Assembly (NCBI GenBank): GCA_023055425.1
Contig: JALGPY010000008.1
Location: forward strand, 19,565,359-19,629,358
Source: Linanthus parryae
Lineage: Eukaryota; Streptophyta; Magnoliopsida; Ericales; Polemoniaceae
Direction: 5' to 3'
DNA: 64,000 nucleotides
This document shows positions 11,068 to 20,239 of this stretch, piece after piece (within the stretch, counting starts at the first letter, position 1; each line of letters opens with the position of its first letter). A program made the position numbers and the translations under genes. A model generated the notes under the pieces. That model was not told where the DNA came from. It worked only from the letters and a program-made list of their open reading frames with translations, and did not search any database.

Positions 11068-11160
11068 CAAAACCATCCATCCAACTCTCTGCAAATCCAT
11101 CGTCTTCCTTACTCAAAACCCTTATCCTCTCCACCAAACCCTAACCAAACCCCTCCACCA

Positions 11161-12155
11161 TGCCTCCACCCACAGAAGACGAACCACTCCTCACCCCAAC
11201 CACAGACCGGTTCTGCATGTTCCCAATCAAATACCCTCAGATCTGGGAGATGTACAAGAAAGCCGAAGCCTCCTTCTGGACCGCCGAAGAAGTCGATCTC
11301 TCCACCGACACCCGTCACTGGGAACTCACCCTCACCCCCGACGAGAAGCACTTCATCACCCACGTCCTCGCCTTCTTCGCCGCCTCCGACGGCATCGTCC
11401 TCGAGAACCTCGCCGGACGCTTCATGAAAGAAGTCCAAGTCGCCGAGGCTCGAGCTTTCTACGGCTTCCAGATCGCCATCGAGAACATCCACTCCGAAAT
11501 GTACAGCCTACTCCTCGAATCCTACATAAAAGACTCGGGCGACAAACACCGTCTCTTCCATGCTATTGAAACCATCCCCTGTATTAAAATGAAGGCCAAT
11601 TGGGCTCTTAAATGGATCGATTCGGGCGAGACGTTCGCGGAGCGCCTAATCGCGTTCGCTTGTGTCGAGGGGATATTCTTCTCAGGCAGCTTTTGTGCTA
11701 TCTTTTGGCTTAAGAAGAGGGGATTAATGCCCGGCTTAACATTCTCTAATGAATTGATTTCCAGAGACGAAGGGTTGCATTGCGACTTCGCGTGTTTATT
11801 GTACGGGTTGATGAATAAGAAACCGGGTGAGGAGCGAGTGAGGGAAATTGTTGCGGAGGCGGTTGAGATTGAGAAGGAATTTGTATGTGAAGCGCTTCCT
11901 TGCGCGCTTGTGGGGATGAATGGGGAACTTATGAGTCAGTATATTGAGTTTGTGGCTGATAGGCTTGTGGGTGCGTTAGGGTATGGGAAGATGTATGATG
12001 TTCAGAACCCGTTTGATTGGATGGAGTTGATTAGTCTTCAGGGGAAGACTAATTTCTTTGAGAAGAGGGTTGGGGAGTACCAGAAGGCTTCTGTGATGAA
12101 CAGCTTGAATGGGAATGGTGGGGTTCATGAGTTTAAGCTTGATGAGGATTTCTGA
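11161..12155 (+). CDS. RNR2: Ribonucleoside-diphosphate reductase small subunit (R2)
   Basis: The R2 subunit of class Ia ribonucleotide reductase carries the di-iron tyrosyl radical needed by the large subunit to make dNDPs for DNA synthesis and repair in the cytosol. At 331 residues it is the usual plant length. The iron ligands are all present: D77 (AASDGIV), E108, H111 (ENIHSE), E170, E204 and H207 (RDEGLH), and the radical tyrosine is Y115. The C-terminal tail FKLDEDF matches the heptapeptide that docks on the R1 subunit. The single uninterrupted frame is normal for some plant R2 genes such as TSO2. The start ATG sits in a good context (CCACCATGCC). The first half uses many C-ending codons and the second half does not, giving a falling GC gradient. 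A Mutator-like insertion separates the core promoter from older upstream DNA. Confidence 0.97.
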
Positions 12156-12463
12156 AATGGGGGGTTTTCTTTTATCAATGAAGTTGCATTCTTTTGATGT
12201 TATTTGTGTAGTTTGTTCTCTATCATTAGTACTACTAGTAGTGTAATAAGAGGCCACTTTTCTGATTAATTCTCAAGTAGCAATGGCTAGATGGTTGGAC
12301 ATTTTCTGGTTTTGAAAGCTTTCATTCAGTGTCTTTCAATGAGCTAAGAAAGTTGTTGGCTGCTTGTCCTTGAAGTTGTTGTTAGTAATACTAGTTCCGA
12401 GCTTGTTTTAGGACTAAGTGATTATAATTTTGTTATTAGACTAAGCAAAAAAATGTGCACCGA
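12156..12463. other. RNR2 3' flank
   Basis: T-rich sequence after the RNR2 stop, probably 3' UTR. A polyadenylation site is not obvious, and no further gene is seen before the tRNA. Confidence 0.5.
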
Positions 12464-12503
12464 GTTGAGATGGCCGAGTTGGTCTAAGGCGCCAGATTAA
12501 GGT

Positions 12504-12536
<33 letters not shown>

Positions 12537-12544
12537 TCTCAACA
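12464..12544 (+). tRNA. tRNA-Leu (anticodon AAG)
   Basis: The acceptor arms GTTGAGA (12464-12470) and TCTCAAC (12537-12543) pair perfectly, with discriminator A at 12544. The anticodon stem CCAGA/TCTGG (12492-12496, 12504-12508) encloses the loop TTAAGGT with anticodon AAG at 12499-12501. A long variable arm, as expected of tRNA-Leu, and GGTTCAAATCCCAC (B box and T arm) are present. There is no intron. The 81-nt length is typical. TTTTT at 12549-12553 is the Pol III terminator. Confidence 0.97.
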
Positions 12545-12548
12545 ATAC

Positions 12549-12553
12549 TTTTT
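12549..12553 (+). terminator. Pol III terminator of tRNA-Leu
   Basis: A run of five T residues begins 5 bases after the last base of the tRNA, the normal Pol III stop. Confidence 0.85.
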
Positions 12554-12559
12554 AATTTT

Positions 12560-13035
12560 CATTTATTTGTGTAGGTCAAATCGGATCCGTAGCATATTGG
12601 TTCAAATTGAACCTTAGCATACGAGTAACTCTTGTTGGTTCACATCGGATCCTTAGCATAGGAGTAAATCTTTTTTTGATACTTATTTCACAATTTCTGT
12701 GTGGGTTCAGACCGGATTCTTAACATACGAGTAACTCCTTTGTCATATTTATTTGTTGATTTCTTTCTTAAGCCTAGTGACAAGTTTGAATTGGTAGTCA
12801 AACTCATCTGGAGAAGAGGGAGATGCAATCATGCATCTATTAAAATATGTACTTAACCCCTGCAAACTTTGTTTTTTTAAACAACTGTAGTTTTGAAGTT
12901 TGATACATTTTTTGAGTATGATACACTTACATTTGGGCTCTTGCATCAATTCAAAGATTTACTTAGCTACCCTGCAAATCTAGTCTAAGCCTTAAAACCC
13001 AATACTTTGTTGGTTGAAATCCCACAACGACCAAT
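12560..13035. other. Spacer with degenerate tandem repeats
   Basis: A motif of the form GGTTCA...CGGATCCTTAGCATAGGAGTAA occurs three times in diverged form (from about 12599, 12637 and 12706). The remainder is AT-rich. No gene is seen. Confidence 0.5.
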
Positions 13036-13044
13036 AACTTGCTC

Positions 13045-14972
13045 AACCATATATTATCATTGGTGATTTCAACCAAATAGCTTCTGCCCAAGAAAAAGTC
13101 TCATCCACGTCCCGGCAGCCACGTGGAATGCATCTCCTTCACCAACTCACCTCTCAAAACGACCTTATGGAATTACCCTCACATGGGGTTTACTTCACCT
13201 CGACTAACGGCCGCCAAGGAAGCAAAGTTACGTATGAGAAGCTTGACAAAGTATATATGCAAAGCGACTGGTTTCCCCTCTTCCCGAAGGCTGTACTTGT
13301 CAATCTTCCCATTCAACGTTCCGATCACAGCCCTATCATTCTTGAAACAAATGGGCTTCATCGCAAGCCACGACGTCCGCCTCGGTTTGAGCCTACTTGG
13401 CTTTTACATGATGCAACCAAGCAAATCACAGGTAAAGTTTGGAATCTGCACACCTCGGGGTCATCTACTTTCTCTTTTGTCCGCCGTCAAGCCATTCTTT
13501 TGAAGCACTTGCGCCATTGGAATAATGAAGTTCTAAGAGCTTTGCCTATACGTATTGCCGAAGCAACACAAGACCTTACTACCATCCAAACAAAATTACT
13601 CCAGCATGGTACTTGCCCTTCTTCAATTCGGGAAATTTCGCGCAAGGAACAGCTCGCTAGACTTTATCTCGACAAACTTTTTTACGAAGAAGAGCTTTAT
13701 TGGAAACATCGCTCCAAACAGGCTTGGCTTCAGCATGGCGACATGAACTCCAAATTTTTTCACCGAGCCGCATCGTTTCGCCATAACAAGGCTTTAATTG
13801 TGGGAATTACAACTCCACAAGGTTGTTTCACGCAAAATCCATTGGACATCTCCAAATGCTTGACTGATTACTTCAAGGCACTGCTCCGGCCTCCTCACAG
13901 TTCCTCCCGTGCGGCGGTCACGCTGAATACCTTGGATTTCTTTGAAAATACTTTATCTACTGAGCAGTGCACCCTTCTGGAAGCTCCGTACACGCCAGAT
14001 GAAATCAAATCTGCAATTTTCTGTCTTGGGAAAAATAAAGCTCCTGGTCCGGATGGTATTATTGCTGAATTTTTTCAAGCAAACTGGTCTGTTATTGGTG
14101 AATCCCTCACGCAAGCTGTTCTTCAGCCCCTTCTCACGGGTCACTTGCTACGAGAATTAAACTTCACCTTCATTACACTAATCCCAAAGAACAACCAGCC
14201 CCTTTCTGCGAATGATTTCCGGCCAATTAGTCTCTGTAACACTATCTACAAAGTCATTGCCAAGGTGATTGCCAACCGCGTCTCCACCGTCATTTCAACC
14301 ATCATCTCAGTAAATCAGGCCGCTTTCCAGCAAGGTAAGCTTATTTCGGATAAAATATTTATTGCCCACGAGTTGCTTCACTTCATTCGTAAGAAGAAGC
14401 AAGGTAACAAAGCCTATTTTGCGGTCAAGTTAGATATGAACAAAGCTTTTGACCGGGTCTCTTGGGACTTCATACGCTCCTGCCTTCACAACCTTGGCTT
14501 CGGAACTAACTTCATTCAGAATATTATGATGTGTGTTACGACGGTCTCCTCAGCGGTTCTTGTCAACGGTCAGCCAACTGCTTATTTTAGCCCAACTCAA
14601 GGTCTGCGCCAGGGGGATCCGCTTTCCCCCTTTCTATTCCTTATTATTGCGGAAGCTCTTTCAGCTACCATCACGGCAAGCACGGAATCAAACCAACTTC
14701 AGGGAATCAGAATTGCTCGAACTTCCCCGTCCATTACGCACTTGTTATTTGCAGACGACACCTTCTTATTTCAGCAGTTTGAACCCTCCCAAGTTTGTCA
14801 TCTCCGCTGCATTCTTGATAATTATTGCAATCAATCGGGTCAGGTCATCAACCTTCACAAGTCCGAGCTTTACTGCAGCCCCAACATGCTTCCCGAGGAC
14901 TCCTGTCTCGTCAGCTCTACCCTTGGAATACAGCAGGTTCCGAAGCCAGGCAAGTACCTTGGCAGCCCCATG
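13045..14972 (+). pseudogene. LINE ORF2, first part: end of endonuclease and reverse transcriptase
   Basis: It opens with the C-terminal part of the AP endonuclease (GDFNQI, then SDHSPI), then the linker with KQAWLQHGDMNSKFFH, and the reverse transcriptase (PGPDG, LIPK, DFRPISLCN, QGLRQGDPLSPFLF) with FADD at 14748-14759. The frame is open right up to the LTR insertion. Translation into the LTR adds about 36 foreign residues before a stop at 15078-15080. The endonuclease N-terminus is missing, so the protein could not be complete even without the LTR. Confidence 0.9.
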
Positions 14973-16629
14973 TGTAACACCCCAAAACCGCCAAGCCGGA
15001 AGTCCGAAAAGGCCGACCCGGTAGCCCAGGGATGTCACTCCGTACCCGAGATTAAACCCGGATACAAGGAGATTTTATAACAGAATATCCAAACCAAATC
15101 CATAAAATAATTAATTAAAACTTTAAAACTTGTCTCGCCACAAATATGGGCATTATTCAAATCTAAAATTCAACTACTAAATAAAATAATTCTAGATGTG
15201 AAATTTAAACTTACTAAAGTGATGTGTCTCGATTTCCCCCAAAAGTCATGCTTCCACATAAACCTGTGGTGCAGAAACAAAAAGAAACACCACAGTTTCC
15301 AAAGTCAGCGGAAAATACTGAGTAAGCAACACCCAAGCATGTAAATAGATTATGAAGCAGTTTAAAAAACGACACATGAGTTCGAGGAGTAAAGTATTTG
15401 AGTAAGAGTATAAGTATGAAATAAGAATTCACAAAATCTTTTCCTTTTACCACTTCACTTGTGGGGAAACATTCCCAAACTTCCTCATTTGTCCAATCGG
15501 GACTTCCAATTCTCAATCATAAAGGTCCATCATTCAGAAAACATATATTACCATGTTGACACGGGGAAGATCTACTAATAACTGGCTACCAGACCATAAG
15601 TGTCGACACCCCCTAAGACTTCTTGCGGCCAGAGAGGTAAGTACTGGAGCGAACTCGGGGCGGTTCCGACCGAGCAAAATAAAATAAAGTGGGTCGAGAG
15701 ACGTAGTCCACATCGACCAAAGCTCAAAATATTGATCCCCGATACAACTATTCCACTTTACGTCTTTACGTCTTATTAATCATTTCATGTGATAGTTGTG
15801 ATAGAATCACCTTTGTAAAATCAATAAACTTTTTCAAATAAACAGTTCACGCAGATATTCAAATTTTGAGACAATAAATCACAAAAGCAGTTTAGACACG
15901 AAAGAAGATATGGGCGCTAGGCCTGGCATGTTTACTTACCTTGAATCTCAAGCAAAGCAAATCACTTCCTAGTAATACTCGACGTATCCTTCGTCAACAA
16001 AACTTGTCGCCTACAAATTTAATAATATCCTAATCAACATATTGCACACAAAGTCCTATAGGTAAAATCCAACAATCGCTTACTAACTCTCCCCAACCTT
16101 GCTAACGTGAACAACCTCTTTTATAATAAAATACGCTTTATAACGCTAGCGTTTATTATTTGTTAAAACATACTAGGCTATAGTTATATAAATATAACTT
16201 ATAAGATTAGATAAAATATCCCTTTTATTATTTAGGGTAGAGAAGCACATTATTTTACCTCAAAAACACTTTTGACTCTAATACTAGTTTCTCCCAACCA
16301 AACAAGCCTTAGTAGAGAATAAATGTTATAAACTAACTAACTTTTATTTAAAAGAAATAACAAATCTATTTGAAGAAAATAACTTATTCTAATTTGTTAT
16401 AAACTTATAAAAATAAGTAAGAAAAATATACTTTTATTTTGGAGTGAAGATGAGTACAAAAAAAATGATTTTTACTACTATAAAGCATAACCCAAGAGTA
16501 TTATTTTTCAAAAGATTAACATTTAAACAAGAAAATAAACTTCCTTAATAAATAATTCTCAAGTGGTTTAACAAGGCTTTCATTCTCCCCAAAATTTTTC
16601 TTTTAAATATTGAGTGTAGAGTAGCAAAA

Positions 16630-16712
16630 AAAAATAGTTGTCTATGATGAGATTTGAACCCAAGACCAACACTAATACTAGCACATGCTTTAACCACTGG
16701 CCAAGCCCCCAC
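16630..16712 (-). repeat. tRNA-derived (SINE-like) segment within the solo LTR
   Basis: On the minus strand TGGCCAGTGGTTA (16691-16703) fits a Pol III A box and GGTTCAAATC (16651-16660) fits a B box exactly, at tRNA-like spacing. They are followed by a run of nine T on that strand (16628-16636). The cloverleaf is not intact. It may be a degenerate tRNA gene or the head of a SINE. Confidence 0.5.
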
Positions 16713-16921
16713 TTGTTGTTTCCTTCCCAACTACTATTACTAAATAACTAACCAAATAAACTAATGAGAAAACAATAAAACAAAAGATGAAGAAGAAGAA
16801 CGGGTTTGTACCCGAATGATGATGACGCCGACGGTGGCGGACCGCGGGCAGCGGCGGCGATGGGGCAGGCGGGCGGCGGCCTTTGGCGGCGACGGCGGCG
16901 CCGGGGAGAGAGAGAGTGATT

Positions 16922-16944
16922 GAGAGAGAGAGAGAGAGAGAGAG
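16922..16944. repeat. GA microsatellite
   Basis: An almost uninterrupted GA dinucleotide run inside the solo LTR. Confidence 0.9.
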
Positions 16945-17627
16945 CTCTAGGGTGAGGGAGATTGAAGGAGAGATTGAGAGGTTGAGGGATTGAGATTGTG
17001 GGTTTAAAATCTGAGAATTAATGGGTTTATATAGGTAGAGAGGTGAAGAATTCAACCTCCATGAGGAAACCCACTTTGAAAATTTTGGTTTTGAATCGGG
17101 ACCGAAAATGGGCGAAATTGGGTTGCTTGATGCTAAATTATCGAGCCTTGATGAGTTTAAATCGAATAGGGAGTGATTTGGGACAAACATTAACGAATTT
17201 GGTGAAGATTCGGAATGGTAATGGTGGTGTTTGGGTTGGAGATGGTCTTCTTCCTCCATGGGAGAGTAAGAAGATGACTAAATTTTAAGGTAAAGACACT
17301 TTCACCCCCACTGGTTTAGTCATTATACAACTACTACCCCCAAGTTCACTTAAAATGCACACTTTAAGTTAGGAAAAACTATATAAAACCCCCTAATGGT
17401 TTATAACATTAAAATTAATTTTCTAAATAATAATAACTAATACCCAAACTTATACTAATGTCATATTATCACCAAATAATATCATAAAATATACTAGTAG
17501 CATATTAACACCCAATACTTATAATAGTATTATATTAAAACTCAATAATTTCATAAAATAACCGTTTCAACATATTAACACTTAATATTATCTAAAAATA
17601 CCCGTTTCTAAATAACGGGGTATTACA

Positions 17628-19417
17628 CCATGGATTTCACCCTTCCCAAGCATCTCATCTTCAAGCACACACTTGACAGAGTCAAAGCCAAACTACCGAA
17701 TTGGAAGCAATCTTCCCTTTCTTTTCCAGGGCGAGTCACGTTAGTTAAAGCAACTCTCCTCGCCATTCCCACGTATATGCTTTCGGTTTTTAAAGCTCCG
17801 GTTTCCTTTCACCATGAGCTCCAACGTATTATTACACGGTTTCTTTGGGTCAAAGGCAACAACAAGGGCATACATTGGAAGTCTTGGAAGTATCTATGTC
17901 TTGACATCAAACAAGGAGGACTTGGGTTTCGGAATATTGCGCATCACAATCAAGCTCTGCTAGCCAAAACAGCGTTCAACCTTCTCACCAAGCCTCACAC
18001 CCTTCTTGGCCAGCTCCTCAAGAGCCGCTACTTTCCGAATAACAATTTCATGGACGCTAAGGAACCAACGTTTTCTTCTTGGGGCTGGCGAAGTATCTGC
18101 TGGGGCCGAGCTTTAGCACTCCGTGGAACCCAATGGCTGATTGGCAATGGCATCAACACACACCCACTTATCCATCCTTGGATTCCAGGGGAAAAAGATT
18201 TTCCCGAGCCTCCGGACATATACAGACAAATTTACCCTCACTTACGGGTAAGTCAATTCATCAACCACGCCCAACTCACTTGGAACAAAACGCTTCTCAG
18301 GAGTTTTTTCACGGACAGTCAAGTTGCTCGCATATGTACCATTCCTTTATTTGGACCATCTCATCAAGATACAGTCATATGGAAGGAAACGTCATCGGGG
18401 TTTTACTCTGTGGCCTCCGCTCATCGCCTTGCAATAACTGTCTTCGATCCAGGTATATCGGTACCGCCGGCGGTTCCGGCCATATTATCCAACTTACTCA
18501 AGCTATCACTTCAACCAAAGATTTTTTTCTTTGCTTGGAAATCTATTGTTGGCGCCTTGCCTGTTAAAGTACATCTTCGGCGTCGGCACGTTCCACTTAC
18601 TTCTGAAATCTGTGACTTATGCCAACAGCATCAGGAAACGACACTACACTGTCTGGTCCTTTGCCCCCATGCCCGTGCACTTTGGTTTGGCTCTCGGCTT
18701 GGTTTATGTATTCCCCAACCACCCCCGACATCCTTCACCACCTTCCTCAATGAACTCCTCCACTCCCTACAACACAAAGAAGACAGAATTTATGCAATTC
18801 TTGTCCTCAGGCAAATTTGGCTCGCTAGGAACTCGTTGACAATGACGCACCGTGTCATTCCAGCAGCGACTTCACTCATAGCCATAACCGCTTCGGTTGC
18901 AAGTCACAATCTCCGTTCCCAAGTTTCCTCACCAACCATCCCCACCCCTATGGAAGCCAAAGCCAAGCCTACTATTACTTTCATGGACGGCCGCATCACC
19001 CCATCACAACACCAGCCTCGGAACTTATCTTCTTTTGTGGTGGATGCTACTTGGACACAGGGACAGACTTCAGGTGCAGCTTGGGTTGACATTTCTGATC
19101 ACTCCACTCGCGATTTTACCACCTTCCAAGCATCGTCTGCCCTTCACGCTGAAGCTCGGGGTGTCTCTCAAGCTCTCAAATGGCTCCTCTTCCACGGATA
19201 CACCACTATTCGCTTGCAAACGAACTGTCAACTACTGGTTCAAGCGCTTTGCAAGCCTACCAGCAACTTGCACATCAAGATGCTGACGTCGTCAATACTT
19301 CAGGATATGAGTTTGTTTACATTCTGTACAATTTCTTATGTTTCCCGCTCTGTTGTTCAACCTGCTCATGACTACGCCACCAGCTGCGTCAGAGCATTAC
19401 CGCTTGTACTCCCTTAA
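17628..19417 (+). pseudogene. LINE ORF2, second part: end of RT, zf-RVT and RNase H
   Basis: The frame resumes at the target site duplication ATG (17630) in phase with the first part: the residue before the insertion is the same methionine at 14970-14972. It contains the RT thumb region, the zf-RVT zinc-binding domain (PKIFFFAWKS...CDLCQQHQETTLHCLVLCPHA split across the finger) and a C-terminal RNase H-like domain of the RVT_3 type. In that domain the expected third acidic residue of the TD(S/C) motif is asparagine (QTNCQ), so RNase H activity would be impaired. The open frame is 595 residues, but it is an ORF only by chance of the duplicated ATG. Confidence 0.88.
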
Positions 19418-19489
19418 GCTTATTTTAATACATCTCCCTTTCAAAAAAAAAAAAACTTTTCAAGTCCTCGAGAATTTAGTCAAGGTGCA

Positions 19490-19945
19490 CGTAAGTTGGC
19501 CATGACGCACGATAATCTAGACACTTTCAACCCCTCTAGATTCATTGAAGGACACTTTCACCCCTCTAGATTCATTGAAGGACACTTTCACACTTTCAGT
19601 GTGCAGAACTTCATGTAATTTACACTTTGTGATTATAACATCCATAGTCTGGGAGTGGAGTCCCTCACTGAAAATAATGTTAGAGACAAATTTGAACACC
19701 ATATCATACAAAAAGTCTAATATACAATTGGATAATTCTTACAATTTTCATAACATGATGACATATTTGGCCTAAAAATTATTTTTACTGACAGTTTCCA
19801 ACTCTAGACTAACGTGTAACAACATGGGGTTGCAAGTTTTTAGAAGTTCACCACGGTGAAGGGATGAAAGTGTCATTTCTCAAACTTGAATGGGTGAAAG
19901 TGTCCTTCAATGAAACTAGAGGGGGTGAAAGTACTTTTACCCTGA
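19490..19945. repeat. Dispersed repeat with GACACTTTCACCCC inverted motifs
   Basis: TCTAGATTCATTGAAGGACA occurs twice in tandem (from about 19537 and 19564). Its reverse-complement relative GTGTCCTTCAATGAAACTAG lies at about 19899-19918, ending in GTACTTTTACCC at 19942. Related sequence occurs at 17290, 33220-33275 and 44525-44575. It looks like the ends of a MITE or Mutator-like family, though complete ends and duplications were not found. Confidence 0.5.
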
Positions 19946-20239
19946 AAGAATGGAAATGTCATTCTCGAAACTGAGAAGGGTGAAAGTGTCTTTGCGCCAA
20001 ACCCGAGGTGCTAAAAATGTCTATTCCCCAAAATCTGCACCACACTTGTTGGAACTGAGGTGAATAGAGATAACAAGGATTTGAGAGTTTTGTAGATTTG
20101 GCTCTGAACTCACCCAGAAATGTTCTGTTTATCAGATATTACAACTTTTGAGAACCTGGAATTGAACTACATGCTCCAGAGAAATGAAACTTCGGTTTCG
20201 TTGTAGTTCATAAACTGAACTCAACTTGAGCTCCTGACA

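Larger units (their letters stand above)
14973..17627. mobile_element. Solo LTR, 2655 bp, with 5-bp target site duplication
   Basis: It starts TGTAACACCCC and ends GGGGTATTACA, an 11-bp inverted terminus with one mismatch, in TG...CA form. CCATG lies on both sides (14968-14972, 17628-17632). There is no gag or pol, no internal region and no second LTR, so it is best read as a solo LTR left by recombination, or a short non-autonomous element. Its length and ends resemble those of long-LTR Ty3/gypsy chromoviruses, but this is an inference from terminal sequence only. It includes a GC-rich simple-repeat region (16800-16950) and a tRNA-derived segment. Confidence 0.82.
13036..19457 (+). mobile_element. 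5'-truncated L1-type LINE, split by a solo LTR
   Basis: The element is on the plus strand. It begins inside the endonuclease domain (GDFN at about 13063) and has no ORF1, so it is 5'-truncated as LINE copies often are. ORF2 runs to a stop at 19415-19417, followed by a short 3' UTR and a poly(A) run at 19445-19457. A 2655-bp solo LTR (14973-17627) interrupts it. I could not find a convincing target site duplication for the LINE, so its left boundary is approximate. Confidence 0.88.

Noticed and set aside
11045..11569. A 174-codon plus-strand frame and a 127-codon minus frame over RNR2
   Set aside because: Both are out-of-frame shadows of the C-ending-codon-rich first half of RNR2. They are Arg/His- or Gly/Glu-rich with no domain.
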